Shown: piece after piece, positions 11,155 through 23,104 of the stretch
How the letters are laid out: each line of letters starts with the position of its first letter
Position numbering within the stretch: the first letter of the stretch is position 1
Origin: Pictodentalium vernedei
Taxonomy: Eukaryota; Mollusca; Scaphopoda; Dentaliida; Dentaliidae
DNA length: 64,000 nt
Direction of reading: 5' to 3'
Assembly: GCA_031216915.1 (NCBI GenBank)
Contig: CM062296.1
Span: 452,104,287 to 452,168,286 of the forward strand
Made by a program: the position numbers and the translations under genes
Notes under the pieces: model-generated
The model's database searches: none
Seen by the model: only the letters and a program-made list of their open reading frames with translations
What the model was told of the DNA's origin: nothing

Positions 11155-11515
11155 ATGTTAACACGTGTAATTGAGTCAATTCTTCGGAAACTCCTCTACA
11201 GCTTTGATTTCAAAACTTGTGTCTCTGTGCCGGCTGCCATTTTGAAATAAACAGGATGTTTTTTTATTCACCGGAAGGAACGCCCGAGAAGAGACTTTAC
11301 GAGAACGGCTCTTATTCGAGGAATCTTCCCAAGAACAAAAAGGGACAATATAATTGTTTTCAAAGGAACATTCGGATACCAATTGGGTAAAGTGAGTGAA
11401 CCATCAGTTGAGGGAAGTAATAACAGGGGAGGGTGTGTGTGTGTGGGGGGGAGGGGGGCTATTGAGATATTCTCCCATTATACGCCGGGACTCAGACTAA
11501 TTTACAATTTCCTAC
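11155..11515. other. No gene seen
   Basis: Contains a GT/G-rich run near 11430-11455 directly before the 127-bp satellite. Confidence 0.4.
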
Positions 11516-12905
11516 ATCACGTGACGTTCCTAGCAACACGCAACACCCCTAGCAACAGCGATCTATTGGACCGATTTTGACCAAAATTGATATATGGACC
11601 CATAATGCATCAGGGATTCAACCCAAGTAGTTGGTAATGATGTCAGTTTGTTTCCCTAACATCCAACGTGCCTCCCCTAGAAGCGGGCGACCTATTGGGC
11701 CAATTGGACCAAATTTGATATATGAACCCATAATGCAGTAAGAATCCAAACCAAGGAGTCGAAAATTATGTCAGTTGGTTTCCCTAGCAACCAACGTGCC
11801 TCCCTAGCAACGGGCAGCCTCTTGGGCCAATTTCGACCAAATTTGATGTATGGATTCACAATGCACTACAGATCCACACAAAAGAATCGAAAATGGTGTC
11901 AGTTGGTTTCCCTAACAACCAACGTGCCTCCCTAGCAACGGGCGACCTGCTGGGCCAATTTTGACTAAATTTGATATGTGGACCCTTAATGCTCCAGGGA
12001 TTCAAACCAAGGAGTCGGTAATGATGTCAGTTTGTTTCCCTAGCAACCAACGTGCCTTCCTAGCAACGGGCGACCTATTGGGCAAGTTTTGACCAAATTT
12101 GATATATGAACCCATAATGCACTAGGAATCCAACCCAAGGAGTCGGTAATGATGTCGGTTTGTTTCCCTAGCAACCAACGTGCCTCCCTAGCAACGAGCG
12201 GCCTCTTGGGCCAATTTCGACCAAATTTGATATATGGAACCACAATGCACTAGGGATCCAAACCAAAGAATCGAAAATGGTGTCAGTTGGTGTCCCTAAC
12301 AACCAACGTGCCCCCCCCCCCCCCCCCCAGCAACGGGCGACCTACTGGGCCAATTTTGACTAAATTTGATATGTGGAGCCATAATGCACCAGGGATTCAA
12401 ACCAAGGACTCGGTAATGATGTCTGTTTGTTTCCCTAACAACCAACGTGCCTCCCTAGCAACGGGCGTCTCATTGGGTCAGTTTTGACCAAATTCAATCT
12501 ATGGACCCACAATGCACTAGGGATCTAAACCATGAAGTCGAAAACGGGGTGAATTTTGACCAAATTTGATATATTGATTTATGGACCCATAATGCACTAG
12601 ACATCTAAACCAATGAGTTGGAGATGACGCCCGTTGGTTTCCTTGGCAACCAACATGCCTCCCTAGCAACTGGTGGTCTGTTGGGCCAATTCTGGCCAAG
12701 TCTGCTATATGTGCCCATTATACACTTAGGATCTAAAAGGAGTCTGTAGCGATGTCAGTTGGTGTCCATAGCACCCAACGTGCCTCCCTGGCGATGGGCT
12801 ATCTATTAGGACACTTTTGACTAAATTCAATATATGTACCTATAATACACCAGGGATCTAAACCAAGGAGTCGGTTACCTTAGCAACCAACGTGCCTCCC
12901 TACTG
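11516..12905. repeat. Satellite array, about 127-bp unit, about 10-11 copies
   Basis: The anchor CAACGTGCCTCCCTAGCAAC recurs near 11666, 11790, 11921, 12047, 12175, 12303, 12441, 12650, 12777 and 12885. Other unit landmarks are TTTGATATATGGACCC, ATGCACTAGGGATC and GGTAATGATGTCAG. Early units are closest to each other; the last three are shorter and more diverged. One unit carries a run of about 18 C at 12311. Minus-strand ORFs repeat with the unit and are not evidence of a gene. Confidence 0.95.
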
Positions 12906-13415
12906 GTGCTAGTCTATAAAACGATAGAGAAGCAGTGGGGGTTTGAATCCATGTCCTATTGCCTGTCACTCCCCCAGTCCCGACCAGCAAGCAACCTCTG
13001 TGCTCCGACTCCGAGCACAAGCCACAACACGTTACGCTCTCAGCTACTGCTCCAATCAATAATTCATTTTCAAGACACGAAAATGGAAATTAACGATTTT
13101 GTTGACTTGATTTTGAGACAACTTGGGCTCGCTTTTAGGTAGCACCTATTTCATATTATACACAAAGAAAAAAGTTAAGCATCCCTAAATATAATGAATG
13201 ATAACATGCCTCTGCTATTGATTGTACTGATGATCCAACAAATGGTTGTGAACGTGTATGGTTGAATGTGTCCCACAAACAGGTCCCGAAATCACGTGCA
13301 CAATGCAACCCCCAAGAATTTACCAAATATAGTTCGCGCATGACTCAAAATTGGGTATTTATAGTGCCTATTTTTTAATGTTCAGTCACTATCTACCACC
13401 ATGACATGACGAAGG

Positions 13416-14560
13416 ATGACATATGCAAAACGATGGCAAATTATTGGTATGTATTCCACCGATATGTCCTTTAAAATAATCGGTAAACTCGACATCCATT
13501 ACACCGTCACCAGGCGTTTGGTGAGAAACCACATGCAAACCAAAGAGGTGAAAGACAGTCCGCGTTCAGATCGAACCCCTGTGACATCACAACATGAAAA
13601 CGGGGGTACTTCTTGGGCTGGTGCGACGACAGCCATTCACATCAAGAACTGTTCTGAAGAGACCCTGGCTACCAATTCAACGAATAGACACGGCCTGAGA
13701 AAAGCCACATTGAGCTCCAAAAAGGTCATCAAGCATCCTCTATTAGTATATCATCACCAAGGAATACGTTTGGCTTGGTGTTTAGCATTTTTCATTCAGA
13801 GCATCGCATTTACTACCATTCCTTGGTCTACTGTGAGTCCTGATCTGAATCCACTGGAGCACATTCTGACATTCTAGGGCGTGGAACGCAAGCACACCAA
13901 CCTCCAATACAAACTCTGCGAGAATTGGAAGCATCTTTGCATCAGGAATGGCGACAGTCACCTCTGAAACGGATACACTGCAAAAAATATAGATTCTTTT
14001 TAGAACGAAAACTGGTTATATCTTGTCCCGGAGATGGAACCAGTTCTGTTTAAACAGTATTTATTTCAAATCAAATAAATTTATAAAGATTAACATTAAA
14101 TATTAACAGAATTAAACATAAATTGAGGGGGTTTCAGTCGTAAGTTTAGAGCTTATACGACGTTGTCTCAAATCATTATTAAGCAAAGGAGATATGAACA
14201 GTTGGCATATCAAACCAGTTTTGGTTCTGTATAGAACCAATATACCAGGTATTTATATTAGCTTTGTTTCAAAATGTTTGGCAACTGCGTTGAATAAGCT
14301 CCAAGTTTACTGCTGAATCTACTTCAGTTCATGTATTATTCTGTTAAAGTTGAATGCTAATCTTGGTAAATTTATTTGATTTGAAATAAATACTGTTTAA
14401 ACTAAACTGGTTCCATCTCAGGGACAAGATAGAACCAGTTTTGGTTCTAAAAAGAACCTTTATTTTTTTTTGCAGTGTACGATGATTGATCAGGAAGATG
14501 CGAAGCAGGATAGATGCTTTTATTCGAGCACATGGAGGACTGATCAGATATTGAACAGTA
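13416..14560 (+). pseudogene. Tc1-like transposase remnant, split by an insertion
   Basis: The first ORF (13416-13877) carries an N-terminal helix-turn-helix-like stretch (RWQIIGMYSTDMSFKIIG, residues about 6-23; HYTVTRRLVRNH near 28-39), then KKVIKHPLLVYHH. It ends with SPDLNPLEHI, which includes the third acidic catalytic residue of the DDE triad. The segment with the first two catalytic aspartates is missing. After a frame change, RELEASLHQEWRQSP is readable to 13973. The reading then continues past the insert at 14480 as RSRIDAFIRAHGG and a stop, the usual Tc1 C-terminus. It cannot be active. Confidence 0.88.
13976..14477. mobile_element. 502-bp TA-flanked transposon nested in Tc1
   Basis: TA at 13974-13975 and 14478-14479. 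Inverted ends CACTGCAAAAAA and TTTTTTTTTGCAGTG. The inverted repeats run about 100 bp, including TTCTTTTTAGAAC, GATGGAACCAGTT and CAGTATTTATTTCAAATC with their complements. No ORF inside. TA duplication suggests mobilisation by a Tc1/mariner-type transposase. It interrupts the transposase, so it is younger than its host element. Confidence 0.88.
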
Positions 14561-14910
14561 ACGTTGGCCCATGTTCTCCAGATGCGCCAGTGTTACAGAT
14601 ATTCATTTATAGCCAAATAATGTAGCCTTGTTGACTATCCAGCTCCATACTAAAGCGAGTATAGTATTGAGCTCTCGCAGTTACTTTTTTTGTTTTGGTT
14701 CATCAATGCAGTCATTAAAATGGTGATAAAGATTATGATTTTTTGTGTGTTCGTATAGCCTGAATATGTTCTTTCAAGATAGCATTCCGTTTTTAAGCTT
14801 ACTTTGCTAGTACCTTACTGATATCACGTAATACAATTACCATCGTAAAATATCCAGGGGTGCCTAACATCTAACATTTTTATTTTTCTTTGTGTATACA
14901 TAAATGCGAA

Positions 14911-14986
<76 letters not shown>
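14911..14986. repeat. (TC)n microsatellite
   Basis: About 76 bp of nearly pure TC directly after the Tc1 element. Confidence 0.97.
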
Positions 14987-14989
<3 letters not shown>

Positions 14990-15215
14990 GAAAACTGTGT
15001 AAATGGTAAATGTGCGAAGCTAACTCCATGAACAGTGTGTAAACACAGCCCTCAACTGTCAAAGTCAAATTCTTTTCAGAATCAGGCCATAACATTTGAG
15101 AGGAACGATTTTATCGTTCCTGTGGTGGTTGTCTAAATGAAAAAAAGATAACCGAAACGTTGTACGTCTGGAACTACAAACAGTTCATCAAAAAGTTGTG
15201 TCTTATCATCTTGTT

Positions 15216-15590
15216 AGGGGGCGCGGCGGCTGAGTAGGTAGAGATGCAGGGTGCAAGCAGAGAGGTCCTCGGTTCGAATCCCACCTGCGACAACCGCGTA
15301 GTGTCCTCGGAGAAGACACTTCGCCCCCATTGCCCACGTGGGGGCACGGCGGCGCTGTGTACTGGGGTGTACTGCACGTCGATGGTGCGTCTGTCTTCAA
15401 ACAATGCTGACCTTGTTGGGGAGCTGACAGCTGCTCGCCGTTGCTCGGTGGTTATCTCCTGGTTCTCTGGCTTCCTCCACCCGTAAAACTGTCGTGGTCC
15501 TGATTCGCACCAAACGACTGATGACTATGTAATGGATGCCCAGTGCAGAAATATGTGACTTTAAACACCAATAAATAAATAAATAAATAG
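15216..15590 (+). mobile_element. SINE-1, tRNA-derived, full-length with target duplication
   Basis: The head has a box A-like GGCTGAGTAGGTAGA (about 15227-15241) and a perfect box B GGTTCGAATCC at 15271-15281, as in a pol III promoter of tRNA origin. The body includes GAAGACACTTCGCCC, CTGCACGTCGATGG and GTGACTTTAAACACC. The tail is AATAAATAAATAAATAG. CATCTTGTT at 15207-15215 and 15591-15599 is a 9-bp target duplication. Partial copies are at 7858-8152, 38537-38900 (minus) and 60155-60247. The simple AATA tail suggests use of a LINE with a matching 3' end; that partner is not identified. Confidence 0.93.
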
Positions 15591-15767
15591 CATCTTGTTT
15601 GATAGCACTGTTTTAAAATGTTCCTCAGAGAAAGACCTCTCTTTTCAATGCTCAAACTCTCTAAGAGAGCTGGTGCCCCCTGTGCTTGCCGCAGATGCTT
15701 TCGAAATCTGTGAACTGTCATACAGAAGGGTCATCGTGGACGTGTCAAAATCCACGGATTGTCACTT

Positions 15768-15912
15768 TTCCACGCATATAATTCAGAGATGATCCGCTGT
15801 GACACATAGCAACATTTCCACCAATGGAGCACCGGGATTAACCCGGTGCTTCATTGGTGGTAATGTCGCTAGGTGTCATAGCTGATCATCTCTGAATTAT
15901 TTTCGTGGAAAA
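15768..15912. mobile_element. Palindromic MITE with family C core
   Basis: Arms of about 70 bp from TTTTCCACGCATATAATTC to its near-complement. The centre GGAGCACCGGGATTAACCC / GGTGCTTC matches the family C core. Outer parts (ATAATTCAGAGATGATC) differ from other family C copies. Confidence 0.8.
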
Positions 15913-17028
15913 ATGCCCATACATAGATTTTGACCCGTTCACGATGGCTGTACTGTAATCGGTTCTCTTTATTATATTCAAATGAACGGTAAATAGGTTA
16001 TCTCAAAATTCGAGATTTTATTCTCTGGAGAATTAGACTGGTGAACCGACAGCTTGATACACACGGGGTTGAATTGGTTAACAGCGTTATTATTTACATC
16101 ACGCGACGTGTACAAGAGTATGAATAAGAAATTCGTATTGCAAATACAATAGTGAGTACATATAAGGAAAGTGGGATGGGAGAATGAAGGACATGTGGTT
16201 AGGGGGAGACTCAAAGGAGAGGGTTAATATGCTAATCGGAGAGATTGGGAAGAATGGGGCAAGGGATGTCATCAAGCAGTTCGTTTCCGAGTGTTGGGAG
16301 GAGAGGAGAAGCGTGGGAATAGGGAGGCAGTTGGGAGTACTGGGGTAACCATGGCCTTCTCGTCCGAGAACCGCGACAAATCAGCGGCTGGCCAAAGTGT
16401 TATTATTATAAGTACGATTAATCATATCCAAGAAACACTGATTGAATAAAAGAATACGAATTTCACACTAATGAGCTTTTATCGATATTTTTGTCTTTGT
16501 TGTCATCAATTTTATTATTTGCATTTTGTATTTTACCTGTTTTGCAATTTAATTTTCTCTGTTAGAAGTCACAAGATAACAAAGTGAGACTTCATTTCTC
16601 ATTCTCAAGTTATTAATTTGTTCACTTTGTTGTATCATTTGCGTTTTTATACTGTTTGTTTGTTTGTTAGGTTCGTAATGTAAGCTGCTGAAATGACAAA
16701 CTGTCTGTTTCATCTCCTACATGATTGCTTTCTGGCTAATAATCAACAGCTAAATTATAAGTCGGCTCGCCGGGACACCGTTAGCATGAAGCACTCTACA
16801 GAAAACTTGTCACAGCCATTATGGACTAATATCCGTTCATCCAAGATAATGATACGCCGAGTGAAAGAAGGTCAGCACAGAGGTGTTGACAGGATGTCCC
16901 CGTTTTCTGACAGCATGTGAGCTCGCGCGACATTGAGGCAAGCAATAGCCCGGAAAATTGATCGATTTCTCTTGTTTTCCATACGTATCAAATTAGATAT
17001 GTTTTACTCTTATATGAAAGCATTGAAA
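15913..17028. other. No gene seen
   Basis: A purine-rich stretch near 16150-16340, otherwise AT-rich. Short ORFs have no recognisable domain. Confidence 0.4.
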
Positions 17029-17282
17029 GAAAGCCTGGAAATAAGCAGACTGTCATCTGCAAAATGAGGTTCCCAGAGGGTGAATTTGGTGATGCTACCC
17101 TGCACAGCACGGTAGCATCACAAAATTTACCCTATGTGAACCTCAGTCTGAATCAAGGTCTCAAGACAAAACAGAAACATGTACCTAGAGTATAATTTGG
17201 TCCACTGTATGGGATAGTCTCCGTAAAGTCATCCTTTGGGGGCCTCATTTTGCAAATGACAGGTTGCTTATATTCAGGCTTG
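17029..17282. mobile_element. Family E MITE
   Basis: Ends AAGCCTGGAAATAAGCAG and TGCTTATATTCAGGCTT. An internal hairpin GTGATGCTACCCTGC / GCACGGTAGCATCAC lies off-centre near 17089-17118. Same design at 35401 and 60934. Confidence 0.85.
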
Positions 17283-18374
17283 ATTGAAAGGCAAACTACA
17301 GTGACATCGTCTGACAGAAATACCGCCTTGAGGACAGTTGGGCGGTGATGGAATTTTGAGTTCAGTGTCAGTTTCGGTATTTTTAGGATGGTATATCGCG
17401 GTATAAGTTCGGTATTCACTATCTGATTTGACTGAGATAGGCTCATAGTATCAAAGAGGAATTCGCAAAAGGAAAATACGGAATACGTTCTTCTTGTATT
17501 ATTCTGCACCACCAAATCGGCACAACCGCCACTGCCAGTGAGCTCAACACAAATCGCATCTACAGTCATTCTGTGACTTGTTCGAAACACACCTTAATCT
17601 TTAAAGCCCAATTTCTGTCCTTTGCGATCTCAGAGCACAGCGCATGATACCTTAACATGTCGTTATTAGAAGGTCCTGTTGAGAATAGACAAATCACATG
17701 GGCAGTAATGTTTAGTCAAGTTTTGTTTGCCTTATCACGCAGCCCAGATTTCACTAGTAAATGACTGCTAAGCAACTGGAGATGATTGTACAGGTTGTGG
17801 TGGGAATTCAGGACAATTGGCTCAATAAAACTCCAAAGAAAATCATATCAGCTGTTATCAACCGACAGAAAGGCCTCATAAGTAGCGAATGCGGGAGAAA
17901 ATTTTAAAATACAGATGGTTTCGATATTCAATGATTGGTTCGGTTCGGTTTTTCGGTATCCCCACGATATTGGAGTCGGTTCGGTTTTTTCGGTATACTT
18001 TCCATCTCTAGTCTTGAGCACCGACACGCGAAAAGTTGTCAAAAGCGTTTGCGCACACTATTTTCTAAATGTTTGAAAGTCATAGACATCAGTCAAACTC
18101 TATGGTAATGTAAGGAGCCATGGTACAAGAGTCATGGACTGAAAGATCTGGGGTGATTTAGACCCCCACCACCCCGACCTCTCCCCACCGCCCTATATAT
18201 TACTTTCAGAAGGTGTCGGTGTTTTTACAATTAAAACAAACTGATTTTGAACTTTCAAAACCCGGCCACCCCATACATATATCTCTAGAGCAGGAGAAAT
18301 GGAGACTGGATTTCACGATTTTGAAAGTGCACCTACCAGACACACGATTTCGTTTTCTCCAATATCGCCTGTGT
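17283..18374. other. No gene seen
   Basis: A minus-strand ORF (17153-17590) extends out of the family E element but shows no domain. TTCGGTTCGGTTTTTCGG occurs near 17938 with a related copy near 17975. Confidence 0.4.
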
Positions 18375-18380
18375 TAAATC

Positions 18381-21300
18381 CAGGGACCGACCTGGGCACG
18401 CGCCAGTGCGTATTTGGTTTAGGCTTCTCACTTGGCGCGTAACTTCTCAGATCATATTTTGATATTCTTTCGATGGATAATCGAGAGAGACACTCTTACA
18501 TGTATTATATATATGATTATCATTTATCATTGTTGTAGAGTGCTTAAGGGGACGTCCAACCTAACTTTGGTCAAATTTCATGTAATTTTCTTTCAAGTCT
18601 AAAAAAGGCCCAAAATGAATAACCCCAATAAATTATATACCAAAATGCTTGGAATGAAACATAGAACATGTGGAAACTGAAATTTGCCATGGAACTGCTG
18701 CCATGTGTAAATAGCACCACCTGAAAGTCTGCTATGGCATAAGTAAGAGAACAAAATTTTTACAATAAAATACCTCAAAATAAAATAACAGCTGTATTCT
18801 ATAAACATTTAAGTACATACTCGAAGAAATCTTTTCCTAATTCATGAAAGTAATGAAGATTGAGACCAAATGTTATAAGTGGAGTGCTCACTGATTGAAG
18901 GCAGACATTTTCTTTTGTTTATGTTTTGATTTGGGGAGTTCAACAAAGGTCAACTTGAAGGAGTCCAGCAGAAGAAGTATGGAAGGACAAAAGAGTGTCT
19001 CCCAATATCAAGATGTATGTGTTACTGTAATGGTTTGGAAAGAAAATATGATATTCTCCTATGTAGAATGCACTGCAAAGTCATACATTGTAGTTGAATA
19101 AATATATTTACAAACCCCTTGCACTGTAACCCCTTTTATCCCATGCATCAATTTGATAGTGATTAAATTGTTAAATTTGTCTGGTTTATCAATAAGTACA
19201 TTAGCTTTGTTTAACTCTTGGACACCAATACACTCATGATATCTGTTGGAGAAGAAATAAGGGTAACTGTAACCTGTCACTGCAATAAACCATCTAATGT
19301 ACTTAAAAGTACATTGTTATTCAAAACACATCAAATCAACCTTACATAACCATTATTGCATGTACTTTCCCCAAGGAGGCTTACTGACATATTGAGATCA
19401 GAAGGGCACATCCAGAGGGTCTCACATATTTTTTTCAAGAACGCAGTACACAAAGCAATCCCCAAAAGATGACAAGTGAGCTCCATTTGACACAGAAAAT
19501 TTTTTTTTTGGGGGGGGGGGGGCTCTCTTCCTTGTATGACTCTACCTCCGGCACTCAAGGCATATGCCTTTTTTCTCAAAGTTTAACTCTTTTTTCTTTT
19601 TGAAGATCCTGGCCACACATGTTCCAAACACTATCAGACAGGTAAACCTCCAAATAAGTGTATCTGCAAAAATCATGTTACATTGCAAAACATTCTTTTT
19701 AGAGTTTTAGTTGTGGACCTTTCATGCTTCTTACTTCCAACTATAACACTTAATTTATTGATTCATGGGTGAATAGAAAAGTCCTGCCATAATCAACATT
19801 TTGAGTTCCATAAGCCTTCAAAACAGCTCCAATAAAAGTGTCAAACATCAGATTGGTGGCTTTATACAGAATATTCATTAGGTTGTTGCTTGATAAGTAA
19901 TAGAAACAAAATCTTCACAAGAAAATTCTGCATCAGTACAATTGAGGGTATTAGCAGGCACTCTGCAACAAATTGTAACAAATCAACTAGTTATAAACAA
20001 AATTTTCTAACTCAAAAGAGTGAAAAAGTACCACAACTCTGAAAAAATGTGGGAAGAAACACATGCTACAGCAGCTACACAGGCATTGTTTCTCCATGAT
20101 GCTCGATCACAAAACCAAATATCCTTCAAATTGGAGTAGCAATGGTTGAGATACAAGAGGGAATGTTGGTACATGCAATGATGAATGGGTAAGACTAAGA
20201 TTAAGAGAACAGGGGGTCACCACTGCACGACCCTAGAAGCACCTTTGATTTTCCAACTTCCACTAAGTTCCAGGTCTGGGGCATAATAATCGCAACACAC
20301 CCAACTTATCAGTTCATAATTTCAGTTAAATAAAAGAAATTATCAATTTGAATTAAATAATAGATGATGTAAAAATATTTGGCTTCCTTCGCCTTCTCGT
20401 ACTATTTAATTACCACAAACAATATCAGTTTGATGCCGACAAACGAAACTGAACGCATGTGGTTTGATTAAAAAGTAACTCGGCATGAATAATGAAGAAA
20501 TTGCGAATATTTCGTGTATTTCATTTATTTAAAAGCCAATTGCAGCTAATATTGACCGCGCATTCGATAATTCGTTTCGGTTTTGACCACACGGCCACGC
20601 TGACACTCCGTGACAGCGGTTATGTTTATTGTGATATGCAAATTGGGGGATGGTTTCCGGTGAAGGAGATTTGTCACATTTGTCAGAGTGAAACGATAAA
20701 AAAACCACTGATCGACGCTTGTATTACTATGGTTGGTTGGAAGAAAAAACTAAATTCTCAGCATCGTCCAAGCGCACCTTATTTAAAAGCACGAATGCAT
20801 CATTTTCAACCCATCTTCAATCGGTCCTTTGCAGACATCAAGCATACCCGTCTTCAAATTCCATGGTTACTAGGACGTAAATAACTTCGCAGCGACAGGG
20901 GGAAATTAACACACTCAATATAGTTCCAGGTCACTTGGAATATACTTCGTGAAAAAGTGATTTCTGAAGCATTCTGCTTACTTTGTTATGAATATTGCCT
21001 TATTTTATGTGTATCGTCCCGATTTTATATACTCGGTTATTTTTTTTACAAGTGGTTCATGTTGTCTTTCTAGTGCGCAATAATTCAGATTTTTTGTCAA
21101 CAAAAAAGTTCAGACGGCCTGTAAACACGAGAGGGAATTTCGAACCATATTTTGCAGTTATGACATTAACAGCTCAAGTACTTGCTGTCACCTGTTTGCA
21201 AATCCGCTCATACATTGTCTCGAACAAATAAAGGGCGTGATCACGTCCTTGCATTCTCACGATTGCCCAAATTGAGTATTTCTGCAAGAACCACATCGTA

Positions 21301-21979
21301 ATCACATGACCGGAAAAACATCGTTGAAACATGGCCACATCCGGAACATCAAAAATTTGTGTTGGTGTTATTACATTCAAACGTCAAAACCCACCAGAGT
21401 GTGTGTCAAAAAAATGCTTTCTCCGAGTCTGTAGTATGTTATCATTATATTGAGGACAAGGCTTTCGAATTACCGATTATTTTGTGGTTTTACCGGTTCG
21501 TTACTTATGCCATTTGCAAATTAATCTTCTTCAAAATCATAAAATTCACTTTTTTTCCTGAAAAAAAATATATGTACCTTTTCTATGCACTTTACTCATT
21601 ATTTTGATATATAATTTGCCTTTCCTTACTTCTCTTATCTGTTTCTGAGGCATTGGGAAAAATGTCAAAAAATTGACCAAAGTTAGGTTGGACGACCCCT
21701 TAAGTTAATACTTCAAGTCTTAATTACCAAGCATTAATCTTCACTGTGGTTTCTGATCAAGTCTTGGCTGCCTAAATAGGCAGCCAAGACTTGATCAGAA
21801 ACCACAGTGAAGTTTAATCTTTGCTATAGTGCACTAAATGAAAATGATGAGAGCTATTACAGACTTGCTGTGTGTGTTACAAACAGCAGTGTGACTCCGT
21901 AAATTGAAATCTGGCGCATGAATTGAAAAAATAGGCTCCGAGGCTAGAGCGTATTTTAAATAGTCCTGATCGGTCCCTG
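18381..21979. mobile_element. Older element with CAGGGACCGA ends, split by a 3.15-kb insertion
   Basis: Left end CAGGGACCGACCTGG at 18381; right end CCTGATCGGTCCCTG at 21979. TAAATC borders both sides (18375-18380 and 21980-21985), a possible short target duplication. Without the inner element it would be about 443 bp, with its long hairpin (21733-21817, CACTGTGGTTTCTGATCAAG and complement, joined at GCTGCCTAAATAGGCAGC) near the centre. The CAGGG end is hAT-like, but a 6-bp duplication is not typical of hAT, so the class is open. Confidence 0.7.
18548..21699. mobile_element. 3.15-kb TTAA-flanked transposon, probably defective
   Basis: TTAA at 18544-18547 and 21700-21703. Terminal inverted repeats start GGGGACGTCCAACCTAAC on the left and GGGGTCGTCCAACCTAAC (complement of the right end), matching for about 27 bp with one mismatch. 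A 130-codon ORF at 20492-20884 (+) contains CHICQSE and a basic C-terminus but no domain I can name; other ORFs are shorter. A poly-G run lies near 19509-19522. TTAA duplication is known for piggyBac and Kolobok elements; I saw no DDD/DDE motif to decide. Confidence 0.8.
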
Positions 21980-21985
21980 TAAATC

Positions 21986-22860
21986 CATCCATTTTTGCAT
22001 GGGACGTTGACGTTGAAATACATAATGTCTGTCAACCACGAGTAAGACAACCGTCGATATCCATATCAGAGCACGGGATGCCCTATATTTCCCAAATATT
22101 CGCAGGCACAAGTAAAGCTACACACACGAGCTGTCAAGAAACCAAAAAGAAGGTTTTCGTTATTCATTGTAATTACGAAGCTCTTAACCACCAGTCTAAT
22201 TTTGTAAGGACATCGACGCCATTATGGCCTGGAACCAGTTTCGCATTTAAACAATCCACCTCCGTTATTTAGACTCATTCCTCTAGAATTTTTCAGTTAG
22301 TCGGAAAAGGGAACTTTTCTGATGACTTTACCCTTAGAAACGAAGACTCACCACGATTAATTGTGTTAATATATTGATAGTTTAAAAGTGAATTGTATAC
22401 CTATTAATTGGAATATCTATAACTGGATCATGAAAATATCTGTATATCTTTCTAAGTAAGGAGCGTGTGTTATTACATGTAATGGATATTCATGTTTTTA
22501 CCAATTTGTTGTCTATTGTGTTTCCCAGAGTCGTGGGCCCATCCTATTTTTATGCAAGAATTATTCATGCCATTTGAAATGGTTAGAACTGAAACTCAAT
22601 CATAAGATAAAGATATAAGTCTGTTCCATAAGGTTCAGATAAAGGGACAAAAGTATTAAATGGAGATCTATTAAAAGCTTTCGGCTAAAGGCCTTCACCA
22701 GTTTTACTATCTTCAAATAATACTACATACTCGGTTGAATGCATATTACACAATGAGGGCAGTGATTCCAAGCAGAGATCGGCGTCATTTTGTAACTACT
22801 CGACAACCGAAGTAAATAACGCATTGCAGCGACATGTTTGTGAAATAATAAAAGTGCAAG
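21986..22860. other. No gene seen
   Basis: AT-rich; no recognisable coding or repeat structure. Confidence 0.4.
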
Positions 22861-22864
22861 TTAA

Positions 22865-23100
22865 CCCTTTACCCAACGCAGACGATTTCAAAATTTATTA
22901 TTTTAAATATCATAAATTTTTTCAAAAACTTTCAACAAAACCATATCATGTGACCCCTCTTTGGAACGAGCTCGACGAGCTCGTTCCAAAGAGGGTTCAC
23001 ATGATATGGTTTTGTTGAAATATTTCGAAAAATAATATTTTTTCAGCTGCTGAATTTGCATATTACGCGGACGGGTGCGGGCGATTCGTTGGGTGAAGGA
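22865..23100. mobile_element. Family A (subfamily A2) palindromic MITE
   Basis: TTAA at 22861-22864 and 23101-23104. Ends CCCTTTACCCAACG and CGTTGGGTGAAGGA (decayed). The core TCATGTGACCCCTCTTTGG and its complement meet at GAGCTCGACGAGCTC. Subfamily A2 has ACAAAACCATATCATGTG where A1 has CAAAAACATAGGTTATG. Confidence 0.9.
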
Positions 23101-23104
23101 TTAA

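Larger units (their letters stand above)
13161..14894 (+). mobile_element. Tc1/mariner-type transposon, inactive, interrupted
   Basis: TA at 13159-13160 and 14895-14896. Terminal inverted repeats begin CACAAAGAAAAA on the left and end TTTTTCTTTGTG on the right. The transposase remnant is at 13416-13975, with its last codons resuming at 14480 after a 502-bp insertion. Without the insert the element is about 1.23 kb, shorter than intact Tc1-like elements (about 1.6 kb), so the middle of the gene is also deleted. Confidence 0.88.

Noticed and set aside
12040..12243. Minus-strand ORFs in the 127-bp satellite
   Set aside because: They repeat with the unit, change frame between units and have no independent coding evidence.
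17153..17590. 145-codon minus ORF
   Set aside because: Its last part is translated family E MITE; no domain or splice context.
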